Notes: generated by a model not told the origin, from the letters alone. 62,071 bases of DNA from DASQUK01 sp046723645 (GCA_046723645.1 JBKOUY010000009.1:1-62071), one strand, 5' to 3'; counted from the stretch's first letter, positions 47,757-58,157 are shown. Numbers and translations are program-made.

Positions 47757-49028
47757 CTAGCCCTTGCCGGCGCCATTCCCTCCTGCCCCACGGTTGTCCC
47801 CATCGTCGCCTTGGTCACCGTGGCCCCGGTTGCCGTCGCGCCGGTCACCGTCCCCCCGGTTGCCGTCGCCCCGGTTGCCGGGGCCGCCTGCCTGCACGTC
47901 GACGTTTCGTGGCTTCTCGACGGTCGGCCTCGGAGGTGTGCTCGAAGCCGTGGTCGAGGTCGGGCTCGCCGCGGCCGGTGCGGGGCCCGGACCGGGCGGG
48001 GCGTCGGCCGACTGCGGCTTGCCGGCGAACAGCCACGCCGGCACCGTCAGAGCGACGCTTGCGGCCACCACGGCCACCAGGCGGCTTCGGCGGGTGGCGG
48101 CTGGCCGGTGGCCCCCGGTCGGACGGGCGGGAACCGGCATCCTCCTCGAGCTGCCGGGCGTGATCCGAGCCGTCGGCGCCAGGACCGCGGTGTCGGTGGT
48201 CGCGGGGACGATGCGGGCGGTGGCCCCCAGCACGAGGGGTGCCGACCGGGCGTCGAAGGCCTCCGCGGCGGCGCAGGCGGTCGGCCGCCGGGCCGGGTCG
48301 CGGTCCGTCATGGCCCCGAGGACGTCGCGCAACCAGCCCGGGAGGCCGGGCGGGATCGCCGCCGGCCGACAGAGGCGCGCCATCGCCGCTTCGAGCTGGC
48401 CCCCCGGATAGCAGCGGGTCCCGGTGAGGCACTCGAGCACCACGAGCCCCAAGGCGTAGACGTCGGCCGGCGGTCCGACCACGCGCCCCTCGAGCTGCTC
48501 GGGGGCGAGGTAGGCGCCGGTGCCGACGACCATCCCCGTGGCCGTCACGGCGCCGGCGTCGGCGACGCGAGCGATTCCGAAGTCGCTCAGCCGGGCTTGG
48601 CCGGCCACGTCGAACAGGACGTTGCCGGGCTTCACGTCGCGATGGACCACCGGGACCCGATGGGCGTGGGCGATGGCGTCGGCAAGGTCTCGGGCGAGGT
48701 CGAGGGACCGGTCGGTTCCGAGGGGCCCGGCGACGAGCTCATCGGCGAGCGTGGGCCCGTCGACGAGCTCCAGCGCCAGGTAGGGAACCCCGTCGTGCGC
48801 CCCGGTCCGGTACAGCTTCACCACGCCCGGGTGATCCAGGCGGGCGAGCGTTGCCGCCTCGATCCGGAACCGGTGCAGGTGCTCGGCGTGGACGTCGCGG
48901 AGGAGCTTCAAGGCAACCGGCCGGTCGCCCTCGGTGTCCACGGCCCGGTACACGTCGGCCATGCCCCCGCGACCCAGGAGCTGCTCCACGCGGTAGCGCT
49001 CATCGATCATCGAACCGAGGGCGAGCAC
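47757..49028 (-). CDS. PknB-like Ser/Thr protein kinase with membrane anchor and charged repeat tail
   Basis: A 423-residue eukaryotic-type kinase: Gly-loop LLGRGGMADVYRAVD (19-30), Lys41 (VALKLL), catalytic HRDVKPGNVLF (129-139), DFGIARV (149-) and activation-loop GTGAYLAPEQLEGR. One transmembrane helix (RLVAVVAASVALTVPAWLFA) follows, then a short extracellular Pro/Thr/Ser linker and a Gly-Asp-Asn-Arg repeat tail. The usual PASTA domains are absent. GTG 49028 or ATG 49010 starts the protein. Actinobacterial kinases of this type phosphorylate cell-wall or regulatory proteins; the target is unknown. Confidence 0.9.
   Translation of the reverse strand: MLALGSMIDERYRVEQLLGRGGMADVYRAVDTEGDRPVALKLLRDVHAEHLHRFRIEAATLARLDHPGVVKLYRTGAHDGVPYLALELVDGPTLADELVAGPLGTDRSLDLARDLADAIAHAHRVPVVHRDVKPGNVLFDVAGQARLSDFGIARVADAGAVTATGMVVGTGAYLAPEQLEGRVVGPPADVYALGLVVLECLTGTRCYPGGQLEAAMARLCRPAAIPPGLPGWLRDVLGAMTDRDPARRPTACAAAEAFDARSAPLVLGATARIVPATTDTAVLAPTARITPGSSRRMPVPARPTGGHRPAATRRSRLVAVVAASVALTVPAWLFAGKPQSADAPPGPGPAPAAASPTSTTASSTPPRPTVEKPRNVDVQAGGPGNRGDGNRGDGDRRDGNRGHGDQGDDGDNRGAGGNGAGKG
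47790..47883 (-). repeat. Low-complexity repeats encoding the kinase C-terminal tail
   Basis: The kinase tail repeats NRGDG, DRRDG, NRGHG and DQGDDG units, encoded by imperfect tandem copies of about 15 bp (complement of CGGTTGCCGTCGCC-like units). It is highly charged and probably unstructured outside the membrane. Confidence 0.7.
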
Positions 49029-49100
49029 GGCATTCGTCCTGACCTGCCGGGGAAGTGGTCGACAACCGGCTACCCGGTACGCGCGGACCCAATCGGCCGT

Positions 49101-49202
49101 TCAGCCGTGGGCGTCAGACCACTGGACCGACCAGAACGATGGGCCGGTCCCGCCGTGGTACTCGGCCAACGTGTTCAACGCGTCGTGATCCGCGACCAGT
49201 AC
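49101..49202 (-). pseudogene. Remnant of a cyclase-family (kynurenine-formamidase-like) gene
   Basis: In one minus-strand frame the sequence reads VLVADHDALNTLAE followed by YHGGTGPSFWSVQWSDAHG and a stop. The YHGGTGPSFWSV piece matches the intact cyclase gene at 50224-51147 (YHGGTGPSFWSVEW), with a VLV nearby in both. No further homology extends, so it is a decayed fragment of a second cyclase gene. It is the only feature I can support in the gap 49029-49338. Confidence 0.55.
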
Positions 49203-49338
49203 TGCCGGCCGCCACCTCGACCACCGCGGGAATGAAGGGGCGCGGCGGGCACGCTGTGCGTGAAAATCGACGGAAGTTCGTTGAGTCGCATCTGCCCGCG
49301 GCGAGCAGCGCGCGGGTCGCAGGACAGGGGGAACCGAC

Positions 49339-49737
49339 ATGACCGACACACCACCGCCTGTCCCGCCGCCTTCCGCAGCAGCACGCGGCCCGAGAGGACA
49401 GGTGCGGAACCCGGCCGCGGTGATCATCTTCTCGATCATCACCATCGGGATCTACTACCTGTACTGGACCTATCAGGTGTTCCGCGAGCTCAAGGAGCAC
49501 ACCGGCGAGGGGATCGGGCCGGTGATCGGTCTCGTACTCGGGATCCTGATCAACCCAGTCAACTGGTTCGTGCTGCCCTCCGAGATCGGCAACATGTACG
49601 ACCATGCGGGCCAGCCCAAGCCAGTGAGCGGCGCGACAGGCTTCTGGCATCTCATCCCACTCGTCGGGTTCATCATCTGGACCGTGAAGGTCCAGGGCGC
49701 GCTCAACCGGGCCTGGGAAGGCCAGGTAGCCGTTTAG
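49339..49737 (+). CDS. DUF4234-type membrane protein
   Basis: A 132-residue protein with a Pro-rich N-terminus and the family start RNPAAVIIFSIITIGIYYLY, then TYQVFRELKEHTGEG, membrane segment GPVIGLVLGILINPVNWFVL, and ends after FWHLIPLVGFIIWTVKVQGA and LNRAWEGQ. The DUF4234 family is short, membrane-bound and of unknown role, common in actinobacteria. AGGGGGAA precedes ATG 49339. Confidence 0.85.
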   Translation: MTDTPPPVPPPSAAARGPRGQVRNPAAVIIFSIITIGIYYLYWTYQVFRELKEHTGEGIGPVIGLVLGILINPVNWFVLPSEIGNMYDHAGQPKPVSGATGFWHLIPLVGFIIWTVKVQGALNRAWEGQVAV

Positions 49738-49786
49738 CGCAGTTCTGACGAGACCGCATGATGCGGGGTTCCAGAGCCGCGGGCGC

Positions 49787-50170
49787 TCAACCGATCAGCG
49801 TCCGCTTTGGTCGCAGGATGCAGAACTCGTTGCCCTCCGGGTCGGCCAGCACGGTCCAGGACTCGTCGCCCGTCTGCCCGATGTCCACATGTCGGGCACC
49901 CAGGGCCAGGATCCGGCTGATCTCGGCCTCCCGGTCGTCGGGACCCGCGTCGCCGCCGGGATTGAGATCGAGGTGGACACGGTTCTTCACCGTCTTCTCC
50001 TCGCCTGCGGGCATCAAGCAGATCCCGACCGGGGCGTCCACGTCGGTGCCGATGACGACCTCTCGCTCACGTTCGGAGAGGATCTGCCAACCCAGGACCT
50101 GACTCCAGAATCGAGCCAACCGGGGCAGATCGTGGGCGTCGATGACGATGTGATGCAGCGACACGGTCAT
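49787..50170 (-). CDS. VOC-superfamily protein, glyoxalase/bleomycin-resistance-like
   Basis: A 127-residue single-module VOC protein: LHHIVIDAHDLPRLARFWSQ with VLGWQILSE, then NRVHLDLNPGGD and DESWTVLADPEGNEFCILRP, the characteristic glyoxalase-type ends with His and Glu metal ligands. ATG 50170 has no strong Shine-Dalgarno. It is a small dioxygenase-, isomerase- or binding-type protein. It lies 53 bp beyond the cyclase gene on the same strand. Confidence 0.8.
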   Translation of the reverse strand: MTVSLHHIVIDAHDLPRLARFWSQVLGWQILSEREREVVIGTDVDAPVGICLMPAGEEKTVKNRVHLDLNPGGDAGPDDREAEISRILALGARHVDIGQTGDESWTVLADPEGNEFCILRPKRTLIG

Positions 50171-50223
50171 GGACGAAGTGTGGCGTCGATCGTGCGGCCG
50201 GCAACCCCCGCCGAGGCGACCCG

Positions 50224-51147
50224 TCACTTGACGACGATCGGGTTGACCGGGGAGCCGAGGCCGTTGACGAAGGGCTCCGGCGAGCCCTCGAAGAGGAATT
50301 GGTAGACGCCGTCGTCGGCGCAGTCGTCGGCCAGGGCCTCGAGGTCGAAGTTCTGTCCCTGGGTCAAACCCATCTCGACCAGGTGGAGCAGGTGCACCAC
50401 CAGCAGCAGGTCGGGGTGCCTGTCCATGTCCAGGTACTCGAAGGTGATGTTGTCGGTGGCCACGGCGGCCACATCGTGGTCGCGGAACCACTCGACCGAC
50501 CAGAACGACGGGCCGGTCCCGCCGTGGTACCCCTGCTTGTCGCCGGCCCTCAGCAGCTGCATCAGCCCCGTCCGCACCAACACCACGTCGCCGGGGCCGA
50601 CGGTCACCCTGCCCAGTTCGCAGGCAGCATCGAGGTCGTCGCCGGTGATGGCGTAGGGGACGTCGAGCCGCTCCATCCCCTTGGCCCGGGCCACATCCAG
50701 TAGGACGCCGCGGCCAACCAGCCGGCCGACGTTGCCGATGCCGCACCTGGCGGCGCCGGCCTCGCTGAGGCTCTCGATCGGATGGCCGTTGTAGATCCGG
50801 CCGAGATAGGACGCGTGGGCCAGAGCGTCCCAATGGGTCGCCGCCTGGAGGCCCATGACCACGACGTCGTCGCTGGTGCAGAAGCCCTCCGGGTCGAAGA
50901 CCGGCCGGTTCACCGTGAGCATGGTGCGCAGCGGGTTCAGCCGCCCCGGGATGGCGCCGATCTGCGGGCCGTCCGGGCCCAGCGGCAGGGCGAGCGAGAA
51001 AGCCCTGCCCTGCCGGACGAGCCCAGCCGCCTCGCGCACCCCGTCGGGCGTGATGAGGTTCAGCGTCCCCAGCTCGTCGTCCGTGCCCCAGCGGCCCCAG
51101 TTGTTGACCTTGCGGGCCAGCTCGAAGAAGGCGTCGGGCAGCGTCAT
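50224..51147 (-). CDS. Cyclase family protein (kynurenine-formamidase-like hydrolase)
   Basis: A 307-residue protein of the cyclase/formamidase-like family: NNWGRWGTDDELGTLNLITP, metal-binding motif ATHWDALAHASY, GVLLDVARAKG, and a C-terminal YHGGTGPSFWSVEWFRDHD segment with NITFEYLDMDRHPD. The group hydrolyses amides or ring structures with a metal ion. ATG 51147 overlaps the CoA-ligase stop (TGATG), so it is coupled to it. It follows amidohydrolase and ligase in one operon; probable role in ring cleavage of an activated substrate, which is an inference. Confidence 0.85.
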   Translation of the reverse strand: MTLPDAFFELARKVNNWGRWGTDDELGTLNLITPDGVREAAGLVRQGRAFSLALPLGPDGPQIGAIPGRLNPLRTMLTVNRPVFDPEGFCTSDDVVVMGLQAATHWDALAHASYLGRIYNGHPIESLSEAGAARCGIGNVGRLVGRGVLLDVARAKGMERLDVPYAITGDDLDAACELGRVTVGPGDVVLVRTGLMQLLRAGDKQGYHGGTGPSFWSVEWFRDHDVAAVATDNITFEYLDMDRHPDLLLVVHLLHLVEMGLTQGQNFDLEALADDCADDGVYQFLFEGSPEPFVNGLGSPVNPIVVK

Positions 51148-52613
51148 CAGCGCGGGTCGCGCTCGGCGACGAGGGCGGCCCGGTTGAGCTTGCCCGCCTC
51201 GCTGCGGGGGATGGCGTCGACCAGCTCGATCGACTTCGGCACCTTGTACGGCGAGAGGCGCTCCCGGCACCAGGCGATCAGCTCGTCGGCCGCCACCGGT
51301 GCCCCGGCGTGCGCGGGCTGGACGACGGCGTGGACGCGCCGCCCCCACTCCTCGTCGGCCAGGCCGATCACGACGACGTCGCCCACGGCCGGGTGCTCGC
51401 TCAGGGCGCTCTCGACCTCGGCCGGGAATACGTTGGCGCCACCGCTCACGATCATGTCCACCCGCCGGTCCGCCAGGTAGAGGTAGCCGTCGGCATCTAG
51501 GAAGCCCAGGTCGCCCACGGTGGCGAAGCCGTCGCCGGTCTCCGGGATCGGTGCCACGTCGCCGACGTACGTGGACATCACGCCCTGCGGCTGGCGCATG
51601 TAGATGCCGCCAACCTCGCCGGTCGGAAGCTCGGTGCCGTCGTCGTCGAGGATGCGTAGCTCGGTGCCGATCGCACCCCTTCCCACCGTCCCGGGATGGT
51701 CGAGGTACTCGTCACCGCGCGCGAACGTGGCGCCGGCGCCCTCGCTCGAGCCGTAGCAGACGAAGAAGTGCGTGGGCCCGACGAGGTCGATCCACGTGCG
51801 GGCCAGCCATTCGGGCAGCGGGGCGGCCCCGTGCATGACCCACTCGATGCTGGACAGATCGCGCTCGCCGGCCCGGGGCTCGCGCGCGATGCGCTGCAGC
51901 ATGATCGTGGTGGCGACGAAGCCCGTCACGCGGTGCCGTTCTATGGCGTCGAGGAGCCGGGCGGGGTTGAACCGCTGCAGGAGCAGCAGGCGATCGCCCG
52001 CCAGCAGGTTGGCGGTGTGCATGAAGCCGTTGTTGTGGTACAGCGGCGCCGGCACGAGGACGAGCTGAGGATCCGACAGCTGCCCGTACGCCTCGAGCAG
52101 GGCGTTGGGCGAGCCCTCCGGGTTGTAGACGCCCGGGCTCTTGCGGAGGATGACCTTGGGCGTGCCCGTCGACCCCGAGCTCAGGATGCCCGACGAGTGG
52201 GGCGCGATGACCTCCGGCAGCGGCTCCGTCGACGCCGACAGGCTGCCCTCCAGCAGCTCGGCATCGTCGGGCTCGACCATGAGCTTCGGGTCCAGCACGG
52301 AGCGCACGCGCTCGAGCTCCCACGCAGGCAGGTCCCAGCGCACCGGCACCACGACGGCCCCGAGCTTCCACCCGGCGAAGGTCGTGAAGATGTGCTCGGG
52401 GCAGTTGTGGAGCTTGATCCCCAGTCGGTCGCCCTCGCCGAGCCCCCGCGCGGCCAGCGCCCGGGCGATCTGGGTCGAGCGCGCGTCGAGCTCGGACCAC
52501 GGGACCAGGCGCTCGCCCCCGCGGTCGGCAGCGAAGACGATGGCGGTCTGGTCCGGATGCTCCTCGCCCAGCTGCCGAATGCGTGACCCATAGGGGATGG
52601 GTGCGGTGTTCAT
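51147..52613 (-). CDS. AMP-binding acyl-CoA ligase
   Basis: A 488-residue adenylate-forming ligase: P-loop-like SSGSTGTPKVILRKSPG, YGSSEGAGATFARG, DRRVDMIVSGGANVFPAEVE, and the catalytic lysine in SEAGKLNRAALVAERD. GGGGGG stretches precede ATG 52613. It would form the acyl-CoA on which the downstream cyclase and upstream amidohydrolase act. It shares the operon with both: 14 bp to the amidohydrolase, one-base overlap with the cyclase. A second CoA ligase occurs at 35911-37551. Confidence 0.9.
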   Translation of the reverse strand: MNTAPIPYGSRIRQLGEEHPDQTAIVFAADRGGERLVPWSELDARSTQIARALAARGLGEGDRLGIKLHNCPEHIFTTFAGWKLGAVVVPVRWDLPAWELERVRSVLDPKLMVEPDDAELLEGSLSASTEPLPEVIAPHSSGILSSGSTGTPKVILRKSPGVYNPEGSPNALLEAYGQLSDPQLVLVPAPLYHNNGFMHTANLLAGDRLLLLQRFNPARLLDAIERHRVTGFVATTIMLQRIAREPRAGERDLSSIEWVMHGAAPLPEWLARTWIDLVGPTHFFVCYGSSEGAGATFARGDEYLDHPGTVGRGAIGTELRILDDDGTELPTGEVGGIYMRQPQGVMSTYVGDVAPIPETGDGFATVGDLGFLDADGYLYLADRRVDMIVSGGANVFPAEVESALSEHPAVGDVVVIGLADEEWGRRVHAVVQPAHAGAPVAADELIAWCRERLSPYKVPKSIELVDAIPRSEAGKLNRAALVAERDPR

Positions 52614-52627
52614 GTCCCCCTCGCCCG

Positions 52628-53833
52628 TCAGGCGGCCACCTTCTCCTCGACGCCGAGCAGGCGCATCATGTTGCCACCCATGATCTTGCGCAGATCCTCG
52701 TCGGGTAGCCCCGCGAGCTCGTCGAGGTAGGAGAGGGGATCGGCCAGGCCCTCGACGTGGGGGAAGTCCGACCCGAAGATCACGTGGTCGGCGCCCAGCA
52801 GCTGAACCAGCCCGCGGGGATCCTCCTCGTGGAACGGGTGCATCCAGATGTTCCGCTTGAACGTGTCGGACGGCATCGCCTCGTACGTCTGGGGCATCTG
52901 CCGGTAGCAGTGGTCCAGGTGCTCGAGCAGGTTCGGTACCCAGCCGGCGCCGTTCTCGATGAGCGCGACCCGGACGTCGGGGAACCGCCAGAACACCCCG
53001 TGGCAGATGAGCGAGGTGACCGCGTCCTCGATGTCGCGGTGGCGCGTCTGCACGGTGTGCGCGAACGGCGACGGCTGCGCGAACGCCTGCGTCTCGGTGT
53101 GCACGCCCTCCCACTCGTTGGCATAGCGCACGTAGCCGGTGTCGGATGCGTGGAGCACCACCAGCGTGCCGCTCTCCTGGATCCGCTCCCAGTAGGGGTC
53201 GAACTCGGGCAGGGCGAACGACCTGGGGCCCTGGTAGCCCCAGGCGGGCGCGGGGCGCATCAGCACCACGCGGGCGCCCCGCTCGAGGAGCCACTCGAGC
53301 TCGTCGAGGGCACGGTCGAGGAGCCCGGGCGTCACGATCGGTGTGGAGAAGATGCGACCCTCGAACACGAAGGGCCACGCCTCGGTCATCCACTGGTTCA
53401 GCGCGTGGATGGCGTCGGCGCACAGGTCGGGGTCGTCCTTCATCCGCTCCTCGACCAGGCTGGCGAGCGTGGGCAGCATCAGCGCGTAGTCGACCCCCTG
53501 CTGGTCCATGATCTCGAGCCGTGCCGGCGCCTCACGGAAGCCGGGCGGGCAGTCGATGCCCCGCCCGATGATCTCGCGCTGTGACCTTCCGTTGGGGTTG
53601 CCCTCCTTGAAGTACTCCTCCTGCGCGCCCGGGCGGCCGACGCGGTCGAACGTCGGGTTGGGGATGTAGTCGCTGATCTGGCCGCGCACGACGATCTTCG
53701 TCCGCCCATGGAAGTCGACGTAGTCGATGGCCCCCCTCTGGGGCCCGGGGAGGTACTTCGTGAGCGCGTCCCGCGTCTCGTAGAGGTGGTTGTCGGCGTC
53801 GAAGATGGGAAAGTTCACCCTGCGGGAGGTCAC
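52628..53833 (-). CDS. Amidohydrolase-2 family metal-dependent hydrolase
   Basis: A 401-residue protein: FPIFDADNHLYETRDALTKY, PARLEIMDQQGVDYALMLPT, VVLHASDTGYVRYANEWEGV, ALIENGAGWVPNLLEHLD and HVIFGSDFPHVEGLADP (metal Asp). It is a paralogue of the amidohydrolase at 29077-30279. GTG 53833 has AAGGAGGAG just upstream, an excellent ribosome binding site. It is the first gene of the amidohydrolase-ligase-cyclase operon and diverges from a deacylase-like gene. Confidence 0.9.
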   Translation of the reverse strand: MTSRRVNFPIFDADNHLYETRDALTKYLPGPQRGAIDYVDFHGRTKIVVRGQISDYIPNPTFDRVGRPGAQEEYFKEGNPNGRSQREIIGRGIDCPPGFREAPARLEIMDQQGVDYALMLPTLASLVEERMKDDPDLCADAIHALNQWMTEAWPFVFEGRIFSTPIVTPGLLDRALDELEWLLERGARVVLMRPAPAWGYQGPRSFALPEFDPYWERIQESGTLVVLHASDTGYVRYANEWEGVHTETQAFAQPSPFAHTVQTRHRDIEDAVTSLICHGVFWRFPDVRVALIENGAGWVPNLLEHLDHCYRQMPQTYEAMPSDTFKRNIWMHPFHEEDPRGLVQLLGADHVIFGSDFPHVEGLADPLSYLDELAGLPDEDLRKIMGGNMMRLLGVEEKVAA

Positions 53834-53896
53834 CGCTCCTCCTTGGCTGGATCCAACGGCCCGCCGGCCAGGCCGCCGGGCATGCTCGCAGCGTAA

Positions 53897-53914
53897 CTGT
53901 CAAACGGTTGGCAG
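53897..53914. promoter_or_regulatory. Imperfect palindrome between divergent amidohydrolase and deacylase genes
   Basis: CTGTCAAACGGTTGGCAG is a near-palindrome (7 of 9 base pairs) in the 128-bp divergent gap. Its position suits an operator for both genes, but no regulator gene lies next to it. Low-to-moderate confidence. Confidence 0.4.
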
Positions 53915-53961
53915 GCTGGAAGCCAGGGCGACGCCGGTCGGCCTGCGCGACGATGGGTCCC

Positions 53962-55662
<1,701 letters not shown>

Positions 55663-55741
55663 CGCGGGGTCGGGCCGTTTCGCCTCGTCGACAATGGGTA
55701 GGTGTTGGCGGGACAGGATGCCGATCTGGGGAGGTGCCCTC

Positions 55742-56374
55742 ATGCGTTGGTCGCGCAGCCGCGACGCGGAGATTACGGACGACGCCAGTCCCCACCACCT
55801 GCGGAGCCGGACGGCCGAGGAGGCCGAACTCGTTGGCGCCCTCCGGGCACGCCACGAAACGCCGGGGCCGGAGCCGTTCGCGGAACCACCGACGCTCGAA
55901 CGCTGGGACCGCGTCCAGAGCCGCTGGAACCTCGGCAGCGCCATGGTGCTGCTGGCCGGCGCCGCGATCGCGGTCCTCGGCGGCGTGGCGCTTGCCCGCA
56001 CGGGCATCGACGAGACGTGGTTCCGGCCCGTTCACGACGTGGCGGGCATCCACCACACGCCCCTACTGGCGGCGATCGAGGCCGGCGTCGGGTTGCTGCT
56101 GGTGGCCGCGGGCCTCGCCGGAGCCCCCGGGCTGGCCGCGTTCGTCTGCATCTCCGCGGCAATGGGCGCGGGAGTGGCGGCGGCGGAACCCAGTGTCATC
56201 AGCGAGCAGCTGGCCGCTGAGCGGTGGTGGCTCGTCGCGGTGGCGGTCGCCGGCGCCGGGCTGGCCGTCATCTCGATGGTGCCGTGGCCGCGCTTCGTCG
56301 AGCGCCACTACACCAGCGAGACTGCGACCGCGAGGCGCGGTCCATCGGCGGCCAGGCCCCACCTCGTCAGCTGA
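55742..56374 (+). CDS. Membrane protein of unknown function
   Basis: A 210-residue protein. An N-terminal cytoplasmic charged region (ELVGALRARHETPGPEPFAE) precedes about four hydrophobic segments: LGSAMVLLAGAAIAVLGGVA, PLLAAIEAGVGLLLVAAGLA, AAFVCISAAMGAGVAAAEPS and WWLVAVAVAGAGLAVISMVP. GGGGAGGTG precedes ATG 55742. No family recognised. It follows the deacylase gene on the same strand and converges with the hypothetical gene at 56399. Confidence 0.7.
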   Translation: MRWSRSRDAEITDDASPHHLRSRTAEEAELVGALRARHETPGPEPFAEPPTLERWDRVQSRWNLGSAMVLLAGAAIAVLGGVALARTGIDETWFRPVHDVAGIHHTPLLAAIEAGVGLLLVAAGLAGAPGLAAFVCISAAMGAGVAAAEPSVISEQLAAERWWLVAVAVAGAGLAVISMVPWPRFVERHYTSETATARRGPSAARPHLVS

Positions 56375-56398
56375 CGGGGTCAGCGACTCATATCACCG

Positions 56399-57106
56399 TC
56401 AGGGCGAGTCTCCCGGCGGGGTCGCCGGGACCGGGGTCCGGTCCGGCCCCGCCTGCGGGCGGGGCTGCCGGTCCGGTCGGCGGCTGGGTGCACAGTCGCC
56501 GATGGCGCCCACGAGCAGATCGCGCAGCATGGCATCGGGGTCCTGGATGCATGCGTGCGCGATGCCCACGACCGCGTGGCGGACAGTGTTGGGCGCGCCA
56601 TGACGGTAGAACCCCTTGGCCGTCGTCCTCATGTCGCGGTTGAAGGTCTCGGCCCAGCGTGCGGCGTCAGGCGCCTGTGCCAGCGCCCTTCGGCTGCGCT
56701 CGTCGATCTCGTTCGGCGGTCGCCCGTCGAGATCGGACAGCACCCGTTCGGCTGCCAGCACGGCCACCGCGAGGATCCGTTGCCGCTCCTCGGAGACGAC
56801 CGGCAGCGCCATGGTGGCGGCGCGCAGTGCGATGCGTACGTCGACGCGGGGGTCGGTGCTGGTCAGCCCGATGACGGACGGGACCAGCTCGATCAGGTTG
56901 CGGCGACCGGCGTCGGTGGTGTGGTCGTTGACGAGGCGGGCGAGCGCGCCGAGCAGCGGGTGGGTGCACGTCGGGTGATCGCTCCAGGCCTCCCCGGCGA
57001 GGTACGACGCCATCTCCATGAAGCACGCGCCCTTGCGCGGCGACCGGTGCTTGCCTCGGGAAAGCTCCGGGATCAGCTCTGGGACTCGAGGGCCGGAACG
57101 AAACAT
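56399..57106 (-). CDS. Conserved-looking hypothetical protein with SPRKGACFMEMAS motif
   Basis: A 235-residue protein. The N-terminus GKHRSPRKGACFMEMASYLA, then SDHPTCTHPLLGALARLVND and RRNLIELVPSVIGLTST, is a pattern I recall in several actinobacterial hypothetical proteins, some beside secondary-metabolite clusters; no Pfam function can be named. The C-terminal 40 residues are Pro/Arg/Asp-rich. GGGAGCG precedes ATG 57106. It is isolated on the minus strand between two plus-strand operons. Confidence 0.65.
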   Translation of the reverse strand: MFRSGPRVPELIPELSRGKHRSPRKGACFMEMASYLAGEAWSDHPTCTHPLLGALARLVNDHTTDAGRRNLIELVPSVIGLTSTDPRVDVRIALRAATMALPVVSEERQRILAVAVLAAERVLSDLDGRPPNEIDERSRRALAQAPDAARWAETFNRDMRTTAKGFYRHGAPNTVRHAVVGIAHACIQDPDAMLRDLLVGAIGDCAPSRRPDRQPRPQAGPDRTPVPATPPGDSP

Positions 57107-57274
57107 GAGACGCTCCCTGGGGCTCGGGGTCTCCGCCTCCAGTCTGCGCCTTCGGCAGCGGCCTGACCAGCCCGTTCTGCGGATCGCCGCTCGGGTGGGC
57201 GGCGGGGCCGTCGATCTCAGAACTTGGTCACAGTCCAAGACCTGTAGTATCCAGGCGCCAGCCTCGAGAGACAT

Positions 57275-57309
57275 GGTTGTCAGATACACAGGGCGATGCG
57301 ACTGACACC
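57275..57309. promoter_or_regulatory. Inverted GGTTGTCAG/CTGACACC pair upstream of the crotonase operon
   Basis: GGTTGTCAG (57275-57283) and CTGACACC (57302-57309) form an inverted pair with an 18-bp spacer, 24 bp before the crotonase start. CTGACAACC-like sequences also occur before the LLM and ALDH genes. A candidate operator or promoter element. Confidence 0.35.
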
Positions 57310-57332
57310 GAGACCAGCGTGAGAGGGGGGAG

Positions 57333-58157
57333 ATGTCGGCGGCCCGCACGTCCTACGAGACCCTGCTGGTCGAGGTCGACCGAGGCGTCGCGCTGGTCAC
57401 GCTGAACCGGCCCACCCGGCTCAACGCCCTCGACCGGCAGATGACGGGTGACCTCTTCGCCGCGCTGCGGGCCTTCGAGGCCGACGACTCGGTGCGTGCG
57501 GTCGTCGTCACCGGAGCGGGCCGGGCCTTCTGCGCCGGCGCCGACCTCGAGGATGGCTTCGAGGGGCGCACGGGCGATGTCGGCGTGGACGGTGCGGCGC
57601 AGCGACCCTCAGTGCTCGACATGCGGCCCTGGGAGATGCGGACGCCGATCCTGGCCGCCATCAATGGCGCCGCCGTCGGCATGGGCCTGACCTACCCCCT
57701 CATGTGGGACATCCGCATCGCGGCCGACGACGCCCAGATGGGCCTGGTGTTCACGCGCCGCGGCTTGCTGCCCGAGGGCAACTCGCTGTGGTTGCTGGCG
57801 CGGCTGATCGGGGCGTCACGTGCGCTCGAGCTGTTGCTCAGCGGCCGCCTGTTCAGCGGGGAGGAGGCGGCGCAGTTGGGCGTCGTCAGCCGGGCGGTCC
57901 CCGCGAGGGACGTGGTCGACACCACGCTGGAGCTCGCCGCCGACATCGCCGCCAACACATCACCGACCGCGGTGGCGCTGACCAAGCGCCTCTTCTACCG
58001 CCAGCTCGACGGGTGCGACCGGATAGCGGGTCGCAAGGAGGAGCTTGAGGCGTTCCGGTGGCTCGCCGGCAGGCCCGACGTCCGGGAGGGCGTCGCCGCG
58101 TTCCGCGAGCAGCGCACACCTGACTGGCCGGCCATCGCCGAGGAGCTGCCCTGGTGA
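57333..58157 (+). CDS. Enoyl-CoA hydratase/isomerase family protein
   Basis: A 274-residue crotonase: TLNRPTRLNALDRQMTG, oxyanion loop GRAFCAGADLEDGFEG, AINGAAVGMGLTYPLMWD and a catalytic glutamate in GLLPEGNSLWLLARLIGA. The glutamate position and the LSGRLFSGEEA segment fit the usual hydratase group. ATG 57333 has GAGAGGGGGG just upstream. It is the first gene of an operon; its stop overlaps the next gene's start (GTGA). Confidence 0.9.
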   Translation: MSAARTSYETLLVEVDRGVALVTLNRPTRLNALDRQMTGDLFAALRAFEADDSVRAVVVTGAGRAFCAGADLEDGFEGRTGDVGVDGAAQRPSVLDMRPWEMRTPILAAINGAAVGMGLTYPLMWDIRIAADDAQMGLVFTRRGLLPEGNSLWLLARLIGASRALELLLSGRLFSGEEAAQLGVVSRAVPARDVVDTTLELAADIAANTSPTAVALTKRLFYRQLDGCDRIAGRKEELEAFRWLAGRPDVREGVAAFREQRTPDWPAIAEELPW

